A DNA stretch of 36,091 nt from Planctomycetota bacterium (GCA_026692885.1 JAPLNJ010000414.1:1-36091); one strand, 5' to 3'; shown: positions 9,143-18,240, counted from the first letter of the stretch. Made by a program: numbers and translations. Notes: generated by a model from the sequence alone, not told the origin.

Positions 9143-11104
9143 TCACGTCGTCAGGAACGGATGCTCGCTGGGCACCGAGTTGGCGGTTTCACCGATCGGA
9201 GCTCGCCCCAAGGCGGGCAGCAAGATGGTAAAGGTTGTGCCCTGGCCCGCCGCACTGTTCAGTTCGATGACCCCGCCATGCTGTTGGAGGATGCCGTAAC
9301 TGACGCTCAAGCCCAAGCCGGTCCCTTTGCCGACCGGCTTGGTCGTAAAGAACGGCTCGAACACACGGTCGAAATGCTCCGGCTTGATCCCACAGCCCGT
9401 GTCGCTCAACCTGACCAGCACCCGATCCTCCTCGGCCACGGTACGAACCGTCAGCGTGCCCCCGCCGGGCATCGCCTCGCAGGCATTGAGCGACAGATTC
9501 AGCAGCACTTGCTGCAGTTGATTCATATCGCCACGAATGTCAGGCAGGTCGGGCGCCAATTCCTCGGCGATGACGATCTGGTCGAAGAGCTTCTGGTTGC
9601 GAATCAGACGCATCGTGCGCCCGATCACTTCGTTGATGTTCAGCGGCTCCATGACAACGGCCCGTTCGCGGGCGAAGTCCAGCAACCCGCGCACGATCTC
9701 CGCCGCGCGCGTGGTCTCGTGGATGATCAGATCCAGGTCTTGCCGGTCCTGCTCCTCCATATTGGACTTTTCCTTCAGCAAATGGGCGAAGGTCAGCACT
9801 CCGGTCAGCGGATTGTTGATTTCGTGGGCCACTCCGGCAGCCAGGCGTCCGAGTGAGGCCAGTTTCTCGCTACGGCCCAATTGCTTGCTGGTCGCCGCCT
9901 GCAACTGCTGTTCACGTTCCGCCAAGGCGTCGGCCATCTGATCGACGGCCTGGCAAAGAATGCCGATCTCGCCGGGCGGCCGGATCCCGACCCGCGCGGT
10001 GAAGTCGCCGCGGACCACGCGTTGGGACATCTCGATCACCTTCACGGCCGGCCGCAAGACCAAGTAGTTCATGAAATAGACCAGCAGGAAACAGGCCAGC
10101 GTGCCGGACAAGACCATGACCAGAACCACGCCTACCAGCGTGTTCCGCGTGTGCAGGAACGGCGCCTGCAGCAAGCCCACATACAAGGCGCCAACGATGT
10201 TCTGCTGGGAATCGCGGAGCGGTTCGTAGGCCGTGAAATACCAGTCGTTGACCACGAAGGCGGGTGCGGACCAGGTCACGCCCCGGACCAGCACCTGGTC
10301 GGCCACCTCCTGGCTCATCCGCGTGCCCACAGCGCGGGTGCCGTCGGATTGCAGCACGTTGGTGGCGATCCGCAGGTCGCCCAGGAAGATCGTCACCGTG
10401 TCCGCGGGTCCGGCACTCGGGTCCGCCGTTCGAAACACGACGTCGCGGAAGGCATCCGCCAAGTCGTCGCGGCGGTTCAATAAGTCGCCGCCGTACATCA
10501 CGCCCTGCAAGACACCTTGTCCGTCGACCAACGGCACGGCCACGGCGACGACCAGACCGTCGGTGCGAAACGTCTCCTGGCTCGGCTGGGTGCGCTCGGT
10601 CGGCAACGTTTCGATGGCAGCTCGAGCGGCCAACCCCTCGCCGTCTTTCGCGAGGCTGGCGACCGGCACGGCCAGCGTTCCGGTGATCGCCTCCCGCCGG
10701 CCGATGGCCGCCGCAATCAAGGGGTTCTCCGAGAGATCGTCGCCGTATTGGTCAGGGCGCCAAGCACGCACGAGCACCTTGCCATGCATATCGACCACGG
10801 TGAGAAAATCCATTCGCCCCCGGCTACAGAACTGCCGCAACAGATCCGGGAGTCGATTGCGATCCGCCGCGGCCGCGGCGGTCACCAACGTCTCATCGAC
10901 AGCGGCGGCCTGCAGATACACCGAGATATTGCGGAGGTGGCCGTCATAGGCAGCTCGGGCCGAATTCAGATTCAGCCGGACGCGGGTCTGCACGGACTCG
11001 AACCACACGCTTTCCAAATAGGTTACGACGGCCAGCGACAGGATCGCGTTGGCCACGAGAATCCCGGCGATGGAGAGGATCGTCAGTTTCAGTCGAATGG
11101 TCAT
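9143..11104 (-). CDS. Membrane Cache-HAMP sensor histidine kinase
   Basis: A 653-residue sensor kinase. I favour the ATG at 11104 (MTIRLKLTILSIAG) because a transmembrane helix follows at once; an ORF start 57 nt upstream would place an unlikely leader before the helix. The first membrane segment is near residues 8-30. A periplasmic Cache-type region of about 280 residues follows (including FLTVVDMHGKVLVRA and YEPLRDSQQNIVGALYVG), then a second membrane segment (VGVVLVMVLSGTLACFLLVY), HAMP, HisKA with H427 in GVAHEINNPLTG, and HATPase_c with LLNLSLNACEAM, SDTGCGI and [14 protein letters not shown]. NtrB-like transmitters of this type usually phosphorylate NtrC-type regulators, and one is encoded next. 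The extracytoplasmic ligand is unknown. It is transcribed divergently from the hydrogenase operon. Confidence 0.92.
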   Translation of the reverse strand: MTIRLKLTILSIAGILVANAILSLAVVTYLESVWFESVQTRVRLNLNSARAAYDGHLRNISVYLQAAAVDETLVTAAAAADRNRLPDLLRQFCSRGRMDFLTVVDMHGKVLVRAWRPDQYGDDLSENPLIAAAIGRREAITGTLAVPVASLAKDGEGLAARAAIETLPTERTQPSQETFRTDGLVVAVAVPLVDGQGVLQGVMYGGDLLNRRDDLADAFRDVVFRTADPSAGPADTVTIFLGDLRIATNVLQSDGTRAVGTRMSQEVADQVLVRGVTWSAPAFVVNDWYFTAYEPLRDSQQNIVGALYVGLLQAPFLHTRNTLVGVVLVMVLSGTLACFLLVYFMNYLVLRPAVKVIEMSQRVVRGDFTARVGIRPPGEIGILCQAVDQMADALAEREQQLQAATSKQLGRSEKLASLGRLAAGVAHEINNPLTGVLTFAHLLKEKSNMEEQDRQDLDLIIHETTRAAEIVRGLLDFARERAVVMEPLNINEVIGRTMRLIRNQKLFDQIVIAEELAPDLPDIRGDMNQLQQVLLNLSLNACEAMPGGGTLTVRTVAEEDRVLVRLSDTGCGIKPEHFDRVFEPFFTTKPVGKGTGLGLSVSYGILQQHGGVIELNSAAGQGTTFTILLPALGRAPIGETANSVPSEHPFLTT

Positions 11105-11289
11105 GGGCTGGAACTCTATACACTGTATGTCGCGACCATACACCACCAGGCCGAATTCCACAATGGGTTGCGGCGTCTGCGGACAGGGGAAGAAGTCGCT
11201 TCGAAAAGCGTTTCCAGCCGTGAATTACCGCCGGTTCCCGAGCCGCTTACCCCCGCCGAAACAGTCTCATTTGAACGCGTCGTGTGATG

Positions 11290-11305
11290 TGGCACGACGC
11301 TTGCT
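11290..11305 (+). promoter_or_regulatory. Sigma54 (-24/-12) promoter for the hydrogenase operon
   Basis: The sequence TGGCACGACGCTTGCT fits the sigma54 consensus TGGCACG-N4-TTGCW exactly, with the GG (-24) and GC (-12) elements correctly spaced. It faces the hydC start, giving a predicted transcript start near 11316 and a leader of about 110 nt. An NtrC-type activator and its kinase are encoded immediately upstream on the other strand. The 11105-11280 stretch would hold the activator sites; I could not define one confidently, though CGCTTCGAAAAGCG near 11200 is a small palindrome. Confidence 0.8.
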
Positions 11306-11330
11306 TAAGGCGTATTCCCGTTCGCTCAAA

Positions 11331-11397
11331 CCAGCCTGACACCATCCGCGTCAGGCTGGAAAGCCTGACCTACAACATGCACGCAGTTGGCGTGCAT
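11331..11397 (+). repeat. Two hairpins in the hydrogenase-operon leader
   Basis: CCAGCCTGAC (11331-11340) pairs perfectly with GTCAGGCTGG (11350-11359). ATGCACGC (377-384) pairs with GCGTGCAT (390-397) around a 5-nt loop. Both lie between the predicted sigma54 transcript start and the first gene, so the mRNA leader should fold into two stem-loops. The first resembles a dispersed REP-type repeat. A regulatory or stabilising role is possible but unproven. Confidence 0.55.
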
Positions 11398-11427
11398 CCG
11401 ACTCCAAATCGCATGCGGAGGCCCGCG

Positions 11428-11922
11428 GTGATCGCACTCATTCCCGATCTCGAATCGATTCTCGTGCACTACCCGAATGCCCGACGTGACTCGTTGATCC
11501 CGCTGTTGCAGGAAGTCCAGGAGCGGCACGGATACCTGTCGCGGCAAGCGATCGGCCGGATCAGCCAGCACCTGCGGTTGCCGACCAGCAAAATCTATGG
11601 TGTGGCGACCTTCTACAATCAGTTCCGGTTCCAGCCCCAGGGCAAGTTTCACGTGCAGGTCTGCCGCGGCACGGCCTGCCACGTGAAAGGCTCTGCGGCG
11701 ATTCTCGAAGCGATCAAGCGGGACCTGAAGATCGACGCCGGCCAGACCAGCCGAGACGGCGTATTCAGCCTGGAAGTCGTGGCCTGCATCGGGGCCTGCG
11801 GCTTGGCGCCGGTCATTTGCGTCAACGGCGAGTTCCACGCCGGCGTGTCGACCAAGTCGGTGGCAAAAATCCTGGACTCTTACCGCAGAAAGGCGGCCCA
11901 CAATGACGGCGAAGCTGCCTGA
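11428..11922 (+). CDS. hydC: NuoE/HydC-like [2Fe-2S] subunit of NAD-linked [FeFe] hydrogenase
   Basis: A 164-residue, 24-kDa-subunit-type thioredoxin-fold protein. I prefer the GTG at 11428 because CGGAGG lies 6 nt upstream; an in-frame ATG at 11413 would overlap that site. Four cysteines bind the [2Fe-2S] cluster: C79 and C84 in CRGTACHVKG, C120 and C124 in CIGACGLAPV. The helical N-terminal part (YPNARRDSLIPLLQEVQERHGYLS) is typical of NuoE, HoxE and HydC. With the overlapping hydB and following hydA it forms the trimeric HydABC arrangement that couples NADH and ferredoxin to H2. Its stop overlaps the hydB start by 20 nt, implying translational coupling. It is the first gene after the sigma54 promoter. 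Confidence 0.92.
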   Translation: MIALIPDLESILVHYPNARRDSLIPLLQEVQERHGYLSRQAIGRISQHLRLPTSKIYGVATFYNQFRFQPQGKFHVQVCRGTACHVKGSAAILEAIKRDLKIDAGQTSRDGVFSLEVVACIGACGLAPVICVNGEFHAGVSTKSVAKILDSYRRKAAHNDGEAA

Positions 11923-13894
11923 ATCGATGGCTACGGCCGGTGCCGCGAACAGCTACTCCACCTATCCCGAACTCCTGGCGTGGCTCATGGAGTGCGGTGA
12001 CTCGCCGGATGCGGCGGTCCGCCAGCAGCGGCAAGAGCGGCTGGCCGAACTGCGCCGTGAGCGGCTGGTGCGGCCGGCGATCTTTGTGGGCCTGGGTACC
12101 TGCGGCCTGGGGGCCGGAGCCCAACACACGCTGGACGCGATCCGCGCGTACCTGGACCGTCACGAAATCAAGGCCGACGTGGTCAAGGTCGGCTGCATCG
12201 GGCTGTGTTCCGCGGAACCGTTGGTCGAGGTGCAGCTGCCCGGCCGGACGCGGGTGATGTTCCAACGCGTCAGGGAAGATCAAGTCGATCGGCTGCTGGA
12301 CGCGGCCTTGGCCAGTCAGCTGCCCGACGACTTGGTACTGAGCCAGCACCGCCACTCGGCGTTACAGCCTTGGGAGGACGTTCCGTTCCTGGACGAGCAT
12401 CCGTTCTTCGCACCGCAGACCCGCTGGGTGCTGGTTAACTGCGGCCTGATCGACCCAGCTCAAATCGACGAATACATCGCGTACGGCGGCTACCAGGCCC
12501 TGGCCAAGACACTCCGCCACTATACGCCCGATCAGGTTTGCGACCTGGTCGAAGCCAGCGGTCTGCGGGGGCGTGGCGGCGGCGGGTTCCCGACGGGCAA
12601 GAAGTGGAAGTTCGCCCGCCAGACGCAGGGCGACACCAAGTACCTGATCTGCAATGCGGACGAAGGCGATCCGGGCGCGTTTATGGACCGGGCGGTAATC
12701 GAAAGCGATCCGCATCGGCTGGTCGAAGGCTTGGCCCTGGCCGCCTACGCCATCGGCGCGACCAAGGCGTACATCTATATCCGCGCCGAGTACCCCTTGG
12801 CGATCAAGCGTCTGCAGGCCGCCCTCGCTCAGGCCGAAGCGAGCCAGCTGCTGGGCCCGCACATTCTGGGCAGCGAATTCAGCCTGGAAATCGTGATCAA
12901 GATGGGGGCCGGGGCCTTCGTGTGCGGCGAGGAGACAGCCCTGATCCACAGCATCGAGGGTCGCCGCGGAATGCCCCGCCCCCGTCCTCCGTTCCCGGCC
13001 GTCAGCGGCCTATTTGGCAAACCCACGATCATCAACAACGTGGAGACGCTGGCCAACGTGCCGCTGCTCGTCGACCGGGGCGCCGACTGGTTCAGCGCCG
13101 TAGGCACCCCAACCAGCAAGGGGACGAAGGTCTTTGCCCTGTCAGGCAAGGTCGCGCGCACGGGCCTGGTCGAGGTCGCGATGGGCACCAGCATGCGGCA
13201 GATCGTGTTCGATATCGGCGGGGGCATCGCCAACGGCCGGAAGTATAAGGCTGTGCAGATCGGCGGTCCGTCGGGAGGCTGTATCCCCGACCAACATTTG
13301 GACATTGACGTCGACTACGAATCGCTCAAGACCGTCGGCGCCATGATGGGGTCCGGTGGTCTGGTGGTGATGGACGAGGACAACTGCATGGTCGACGTGG
13401 CCAAATTCTTCATGGACTTCATCCAGCGGGAGAGTTGCGGCAAGTGCATTCCTTGCCGGGAAGGAACGAAGCGGATGCTGGAGATTCTGCAACGGATCAC
13501 GCGCGGCCGACGGCGGGAGAAGGGCCTCGATGCCCTGGAACGCTTCCACAGTGTATTGCACTTGCAGGATCTGGCGACCACAATTCGCGACACCAGTCTG
13601 TGCGGTTTGGGCCAGACGGCGCCGAATCCCGTCCTGAGCACCCTGCGTTTCTTCCGTCACGAGTACGAGGCCCACATCTACGAGCGCCACTGCCCGGCGG
13701 GGATCTGCGCCGAATTGCTGACTTACAGCATCGATCCGGAGAAGTGTAAGGGCTGCACGCTGTGTGCGAAGAAATGTCCTGCAGACGCGATCGTCGGTGC
13801 GCCCAAGAAGCCGCACTACATCGTCGCCGACAAGTGCATCGGTTGCGGGGGTTGTCTGGATGCCTGCCGGCCAGGTGCGATTACTAAGCAGTAA
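11903..13894 (+). CDS. hydB: NuoF/HydB-like flavoprotein subunit of [FeFe] hydrogenase
   Basis: A 663-residue NADH-binding diaphorase subunit. The N-terminal thioredoxin-like [2Fe-2S] domain carries Cys in GTCGLGAG and CIGLCS. The NuoF core follows, with the glycine-rich nucleotide site GRGGGGFPTGKKW near residue 224, the FMN-site segment NADEGDPGAFMDR and GAGAFVCGEETALI. An SLBB segment and a [4Fe-4S] site, ESCGKCIPCREG near C512, come next. The C-terminus adds a two-cluster ferredoxin, CKGCTLCAKKCP (from C615) and CIGCGGCLDACRP. This extended architecture is that of HydB of electron-bifurcating hydrogenases rather than of complex I NuoF. It oxidises or reduces NAD(H) in the cytoplasm and passes electrons to HydA. 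It lies between hydC (20-nt overlap) and hydA (12-nt gap). Confidence 0.94.
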   Translation: MTAKLPESMATAGAANSYSTYPELLAWLMECGDSPDAAVRQQRQERLAELRRERLVRPAIFVGLGTCGLGAGAQHTLDAIRAYLDRHEIKADVVKVGCIGLCSAEPLVEVQLPGRTRVMFQRVREDQVDRLLDAALASQLPDDLVLSQHRHSALQPWEDVPFLDEHPFFAPQTRWVLVNCGLIDPAQIDEYIAYGGYQALAKTLRHYTPDQVCDLVEASGLRGRGGGGFPTGKKWKFARQTQGDTKYLICNADEGDPGAFMDRAVIESDPHRLVEGLALAAYAIGATKAYIYIRAEYPLAIKRLQAALAQAEASQLLGPHILGSEFSLEIVIKMGAGAFVCGEETALIHSIEGRRGMPRPRPPFPAVSGLFGKPTIINNVETLANVPLLVDRGADWFSAVGTPTSKGTKVFALSGKVARTGLVEVAMGTSMRQIVFDIGGGIANGRKYKAVQIGGPSGGCIPDQHLDIDVDYESLKTVGAMMGSGGLVVMDEDNCMVDVAKFFMDFIQRESCGKCIPCREGTKRMLEILQRITRGRRREKGLDALERFHSVLHLQDLATTIRDTSLCGLGQTAPNPVLSTLRFFRHEYEAHIYERHCPAGICAELLTYSIDPEKCKGCTLCAKKCPADAIVGAPKKPHYIVADKCIGCGGCLDACRPGAITKQ

Positions 13895-13906
13895 AGAGGT
13901 TCACGC

Positions 13907-15628
13907 ATGGTCACGATAGAAGTCAACGGTCGGCCGGTCGAGGCCCAGCCGGGTGAAATGCTCCTGAGCACGTTGCGGCGGGTGGGCGTCAAGGTGCCCA
14001 CCCTCTGCCACCTGGAGGGCTTGAATCCCAGCGGCGCCTGCCGGATGTGCGTCGTCGAGATCGAAGGCCAGCGCGGACTGATCCCCAGCTGTGCGTTCCC
14101 GGTCACGCAGCCGATCAAAGTCCAGACGCATTCCTCGCGCGCCGTGCTGGCCCGCAAGACGATCGTCGAATTGCTGCTGGCCAATCATCCCGATGACTGC
14201 CTGTACTGCGTCCGTAACACGAACTGCCAACTCCAAGGTCTGGCCAAGGAATTGGGGGTCCGGCAGCGGCGGTTCGCTGGCGAGAAAAATCGGCACTTCC
14301 TCGACATTTCCGGCCCGTCGATCATGCGGGATCCCGGCAAGTGCATCCTCTGTGGCAAGTGCGTGCGGGTCTGCGAAGAGACACAAGGCGTCGGCGCGAT
14401 CGACTTCATCGGCCGCGGTTCCCGCTCGAAAATCGGCACCGCGTTCGACGAAGGCTTGAACGTCTCCGGCTGCATCAACTGCGGACAGTGCGTCGTGGTC
14501 TGCCCGACCGGTGCCCTGAGCGAGCAAAGCCAGCTCAAGGAAGTCATCGAAGCCTTGCAGGATCCTCGGAAACTGGTCGTCGTGCAGCATGCTCCGGCCG
14601 TGTCGGTAACCGTGGGCGAGGCGTTCGGCCTGCCCACCGGTGCCGACACCGTGGGCGCCCTGACCGCAGCCCTGCGACGGCTGGGTTTCGACCGCGTGTT
14701 CGATACCAGCTTCACCGCCGACTTGACGATCATGGAGGAAGCTTCGGAGTTGGTCCACCGGCTGCAGCACGGCGGCGTGTTACCGATGATGACCAGTTGC
14801 TCGCCAGGCTGGATCAAATTTGTGGAAACGTATTACCCCGACTTCCTCGGCCATCTGTCCACGTGCAAGAGCCCGCAGCAGATGATGGGGGCGATCATCA
14901 AGAGCTACTTCGCCCAGCGCGAAGGCGTCGATCCGGCGAACATCTACAGCGTGAGCCTCATGCCCTGCACGGCCAAGAAGTTCGAGGCGGGCCGGCCGGA
15001 AATGGGCCGCCATGGCGTGGCGGACATCGACGCGGTCCTCACCACCCGCGAGTTGATCCAACTGCTCCACACGTACGGATTGGCTCTCAGCGAACTCCCC
15101 CCAGAAAGCAGCGACACGCCCTTTGGCGAACGCACGACGGCCGGTAAACTGTTCGGAGCCACCGGCGGTGTGATGGAAGCGGCCCTCCGGACCGCGCACT
15201 GGATGGTCGCCGGCCGGGACCTGGGCGAACTGACGGTCGCGGCGGTCCGCGGCTTGGAAGGGGTCAAGCAGGCCAGCGTCCAGGTCGAAGGGCTGACGCT
15301 GAACGTGGCCGTCGTGAGTGGCTTGGCCAACGCCTGCCGTCTGCTGGACCAGCTTCGCGCCGGACGGAACGACCTGCACTTCATCGAAGTCATGACCTGC
15401 CCCGGCGGCTGCATCGCCGGTGGTGGCCAGCCGCTGGGAACGAATCTCGACGCCGTCCGCGGGCGGCTGCAGGGGCTCTACGAATTGGACCGCCAGGAGA
15501 CCGCTCGCACCTCGCACAGCAATGCGTCGGTGAAACGGTTGTACGACGAGTTCCTGGGACAGCCCTTAGGCCACCAGAGCCACGAACTGCTACATACCCA
15601 TTACATCGCCCGCGAAACGCTGGCCTAG
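13907..15628 (+). CDS. hydA: [FeFe] hydrogenase catalytic subunit HydA
   Basis: 573 residues, close to the size of clostridial CpI. Domains in order: plant-type [2Fe-2S] ferredoxin (HLEGLNPSGACRMCVVEI...SCAFPV), a His-Cys [4Fe-4S] site (HPDDCLYCVRNTNCQL), a two-[4Fe-4S] ferredoxin (CILCGKCVRVCE, CINCGQCVVVCP), then the H-cluster domain. Its three signatures are L1 TSCSPGW (C298, S299), L2 MPCTAKKFEAGRP (C354) and L3 EVMTCPGGCIAGGGQP (C498, C502). L1 differs from the textbook TSCCPxW in having Ser as the second of the two usual cysteines. L2 and L3 are canonical, and the enzyme otherwise looks catalytic. With HydB and HydC it should interconvert H+ and H2 using NADH and ferredoxin. The start follows a GAGG site 7 nt upstream. 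No maturases (HydEFG) lie in this window. Confidence 0.94.
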   Translation: MVTIEVNGRPVEAQPGEMLLSTLRRVGVKVPTLCHLEGLNPSGACRMCVVEIEGQRGLIPSCAFPVTQPIKVQTHSSRAVLARKTIVELLLANHPDDCLYCVRNTNCQLQGLAKELGVRQRRFAGEKNRHFLDISGPSIMRDPGKCILCGKCVRVCEETQGVGAIDFIGRGSRSKIGTAFDEGLNVSGCINCGQCVVVCPTGALSEQSQLKEVIEALQDPRKLVVVQHAPAVSVTVGEAFGLPTGADTVGALTAALRRLGFDRVFDTSFTADLTIMEEASELVHRLQHGGVLPMMTSCSPGWIKFVETYYPDFLGHLSTCKSPQQMMGAIIKSYFAQREGVDPANIYSVSLMPCTAKKFEAGRPEMGRHGVADIDAVLTTRELIQLLHTYGLALSELPPESSDTPFGERTTAGKLFGATGGVMEAALRTAHWMVAGRDLGELTVAAVRGLEGVKQASVQVEGLTLNVAVVSGLANACRLLDQLRAGRNDLHFIEVMTCPGGCIAGGGQPLGTNLDAVRGRLQGLYELDRQETARTSHSNASVKRLYDEFLGQPLGHQSHELLHTHYIARETLA

Positions 15629-15635
15629 GAATCTC

Positions 15636-17627
15636 ATGGTCGCCGGCTACATCACCACGGTCAAAGAACGCTGCCGCATGTGCTACACCTGCGTGCGCGA
15701 ATGTCCCGCCAAGGCGATCCGGGTCGCTACGGGCCAAGCGGAGGTGATCGGCGAGCGGTGCATCGCCTGCGGCAACTGCGTCCGCGTCTGCTCGCAGGAG
15801 GCCAAACAGGTCCGCGGCACGACGGCTGAAGTCCGCACGCTGCTGGATTCGGACCTGCCCGTAGCCGCCTGCCTGGCGCCCAGTTTTCCCGTCGCGTTCG
15901 CGGAAACCGAATACCCTCGCGTCGTCGGGATGTTGCGCGCGTTGGGCTTCGATCTTGTCCTGGAGGTGAGCTTCGGAGCCGATCTGGTGGCGCGCGAGTA
16001 TCGCAAATTGCTCGGCGCCACGAACGGCCACCGCTACATCGCCACCACCTGTCCTGCGGTGTCCAGTTATGTCGAGAAGTACTATCCGGACTTGGTCGGA
16101 GCCTTGGCACCGATCGTCTCGCCCATGGTCGCCACGGCGCGGGTGGCTCGCCGCGTCTACGGGGAACGGCTGGCCGTCGTCTTCATCGGACCCTGCATCG
16201 CCAAGAAAGCGGAAGCGGACAGCCCCGGCATCGCAGGCGAAATCGACGCGGTGTTGACGTTCGAGGAACTGCGGCAGCTGCTGGCGGCCGCCGGCCTGAC
16301 CGCCGACACGGTCGAGCCGTCGGCTTTCGATCCGCCCTATGGCGGTGCGGGCGGTTTGTTCCCCATCAACCGCGGCCTGTTGCAGGCGGCCAATATTGAA
16401 GAAGACCTGATGACGGGCGAGGTCGTGTCCACGCAGGGACGCAGCCACATGTTGGACGCGATTCGAGAGTTCGCCGACGGCGATTTGGGCGCCAAACTGT
16501 TGGAGGCGCTCTGCTGCGAAGGGTGCATCACCGGAGCCGGGATTCGCAACAGTTTGCCCCTGTTCAGCCGCCGCCGACTGGTCCGCCGACACGTCTGTGC
16601 CCGGACAGCGATGCTCGACCAATGGCATTGGCAGGAAGACCTGCGGCGCGCGGAGGACCTGGACCTGTCCCGCTCGTTCCAGCCTCAGGACCAGCGGATT
16701 CGCACCCCCGCCCCGACACAACTGCGCGAGGTGCTGGAACGGCTGGGCAAGTCCGGGCCCACGGATGAACTCAACTGCGGCGCCTGCGGCTACGACACCT
16801 GCCAGGAACATGCCGTGGCGATTTGCAAGGGGCTGGCCGAGAACGCCATGTGCCTGCCGCATACGATCGATCAATTGCGCCGCGCGGTCTGCGAGGTCGA
16901 GGAATCGAACCGGCAGTTGGCCGAGGCCCAGGATGCGCTGATGCAGTCCGAGAAGCTGGCCAGCATGGGGCAGTTGGCGGCCGGCATTGCCCACGAGGTG
17001 AATAACCCCTTGGGCGTGGTGCTGATGTACGCCCATCTGTTGCTGGACAGCTGCCCGCCCGGGACCCCCATGCGCGACGATCTGGTGATGATCACCGAAC
17101 AGGCGGACCGCTGTAAGAAAATCGTCGCGGGACTGCTCCATTTTGCCCGCCAGAACAAAATCGTGCGCTCCCCGGCTGACCTGCGCGAGGTGGTCGAGCG
17201 GGCCTTGCGGGCCAGCAGAATCCCCGCTCAGATCACGGTCCGGGTCGAACATGAATTGACGGATTCGGTGGCGGAGATCGATCGCGATCAGATCGTCCAG
17301 GTGCTCACCAACCTTGTGAGCAACGCACTGGCCGCCATGGACGAGAGCGGCGTGCTGACGATCCAGACGAGCGGTGATGACCAGCAGGTCTTTCTGCGGG
17401 TGATGGATACGGGCAGCGGGATCCCTGAAGAGCACCTCAAGAAAATCTTTGATCCCTTTTTCACGACGAAGCCGATGGGCAAAGGGACCGGGTTAGGGTT
17501 GGCTGTAACTTATGGCATCGTCAAGATGCACTGCGGCGACATCCGCGTGAAATCGCAGGCCCACCCGGCCGCCGGACCCACCGGTACAACCTTTACCGTG
17601 GTGCTCCCGCGACGGGAGCAGGCGTAG
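15636..17627 (+). CDS. Sensory [FeFe]-hydrogenase-like domain fused to a histidine kinase
   Basis: 663 residues, starting 7 nt after hydA. A two-[4Fe-4S] ferredoxin ([12 protein letters not shown] from C13; [11 protein letters not shown]) leads into a hydrogenase H-cluster-type domain with divergent motifs: TTCPAV (C139), [11 protein letters not shown] (C187) and [12 protein letters not shown] (C293/C294/C297). The proton-relay cysteine of catalytic enzymes is Thr here, as expected of sensory HydS-type (group C) proteins. Next comes a Cys-rich [4Fe-4S] module, [11 protein letters not shown]...CKG...C (from about C381), a coiled coil, HisKA with H453 in [11 protein letters not shown], and HATPase_c ([33 protein letters not shown]). 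No PAS or membrane segment is seen, so it is cytoplasmic. It probably senses H2 or the redox state and signals to the stand-alone receiver downstream, adjusting hydrogenase expression. Confidence 0.9.
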   Translation: MVAGYITTVKERCRMCYTCVRECPAKAIRVATGQAEVIGERCIACGNCVRVCSQEAKQVRGTTAEVRTLLDSDLPVAACLAPSFPVAFAETEYPRVVGMLRALGFDLVLEVSFGADLVAREYRKLLGATNGHRYIATTCPAVSSYVEKYYPDLVGALAPIVSPMVATARVARRVYGERLAVVFIGPCIAKKAEADSPGIAGEIDAVLTFEELRQLLAAAGLTADTVEPSAFDPPYGGAGGLFPINRGLLQAANIEEDLMTGEVVSTQGRSHMLDAIREFADGDLGAKLLEALCCEGCITGAGIRNSLPLFSRRRLVRRHVCARTAMLDQWHWQEDLRRAEDLDLSRSFQPQDQRIRTPAPTQLREVLERLGKSGPTDELNCGACGYDTCQEHAVAICKGLAENAMCLPHTIDQLRRAVCEVEESNRQLAEAQDALMQSEKLASMGQLAAGIAHEVNNPLGVVLMYAHLLLDSCPPGTPMRDDLVMITEQADRCKKIVAGLLHFARQNKIVRSPADLREVVERALRASRIPAQITVRVEHELTDSVAEIDRDQIVQVLTNLVSNALAAMDESGVLTIQTSGDDQQVFLRVMDTGSGIPEEHLKKIFDPFFTTKPMGKGTGLGLAVTYGIVKMHCGDIRVKSQAHPAAGPTGTTFTVVLPRREQA

Positions 17628-17629
17628 CC

Positions 17630-17705
17630 TGGCTCTCCAGAGCCGGGCAGTTTTGGGGAGCAACGCGCCCCGGAGTAGTCGCACAGGCACGGCTCTGGAG
17701 AGCCA
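17630..17705. repeat. 16-bp inverted repeat between sensor kinase and receiver genes
   Basis: TGGCTCTCCAGAGCCG (17630-17645) is perfectly complementary to 17690-17705. The flanks GTAGC and GCTAC extend the pairing imperfectly. It fills most of the 119-nt gap inside the operon, and the right arm ends about 30 nt before the receiver ribosome-binding site. It resembles a dispersed palindromic repeat and could also lower downstream expression. Confidence 0.65.
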
Positions 17706-17746
17706 TGCTACTTGGTTGCGGCCGTGGGCCGCGTGAGGAGAACACG

Positions 17747-18184
17747 ATGAACGCCACTCCAGAGAAACGGACCGTGCTGTTGGTCGATGACGATAGCGAT
17801 TTCCTCTGGCTGCAAAAGACACAGCTCGAAGCCGCCGGCTTCGATGTCGTCACTGCTGTCGGCGAAGCCGAGGCCAAACAGGCCCTGGCCAGAAGCCGCC
17901 CGGACCTGGCGGTGATCGACGTGATGATGGACAACCCGGACACGGGCTTCATGCTGTGCTACTATATTCGTAAGACCGATCCTACGATCCCGTTGATCCT
18001 GGTCACGTCGATCGTCAGCGAGACCGGGATGGACTTTGCGCTGTCCAGTGAAAACGATCGTGCCTGGATTCGCGCCGATGCGTTGCTGGCCAAGCCCATT
18101 CGCTTCGAACAGCTCCAACGTGAGATCGACCGCCTGCTGACCCACGCGGCCGGGCCGCGGGGAGCGGCCTTGCAAGAATCGTAG
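17747..18184 (+). CDS. Single-domain response regulator (receiver only)
   Basis: A 145-residue protein consisting of one receiver domain: acidic DDD cluster in VLLVDDDSDF, phospho-acceptor D58 in LAVIDVMMDNPDTGF, the conserved Thr/Ser in LVTSIV, and Lys in LLAKPIRFEQL. There is no output domain, so it probably acts by protein contact or phosphorelay. I chose the ATG at 17747, which has GAGGAG 6 nt upstream. It follows the H2-sensor kinase and precedes a receiver-kinase; similar small receivers accompany sensory hydrogenase kinases in other genomes as far as I recall. Confidence 0.88.
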   Translation: MNATPEKRTVLLVDDDSDFLWLQKTQLEAAGFDVVTAVGEAEAKQALARSRPDLAVIDVMMDNPDTGFMLCYYIRKTDPTIPLILVTSIVSETGMDFALSSENDRAWIRADALLAKPIRFEQLQREIDRLLTHAAGPRGAALQES

Positions 18185-18238
18185 GGTGGGCTGTGCCCAC
18201 CACAACGGCTTGGGCCTGGTAGGTACAGCCCACCGTAC
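18181..18238. repeat. Short inverted repeat overlapping the receiver stop codon
   Basis: GTAGGGTGGGCTGT (18181-18194) and ACAGCCCACCGTAC (18225-18238) are complementary with one mismatch. The left arm includes the TAG stop codon of the receiver gene. It may act as a transcription-attenuating hairpin, though it has no U-tract, so it is better described as a dispersed palindrome. Confidence 0.5.
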
Positions 18239-18240
18239 AC

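Noticed and set aside
11903..13894. Complex I (Nuo) operon
   Set aside because: NuoE- and NuoF-like subunits are followed by an [FeFe] hydrogenase, the NuoF-like protein has HydB-type N- and C-terminal Fe-S extensions, and no other Nuo subunits are present.
15390..17435. A 681-codon minus-strand frame opposite the H2-sensor kinase
   Set aside because: Shadow of the real plus-strand gene, which has Fe-S, hydrogenase and kinase motifs in order.
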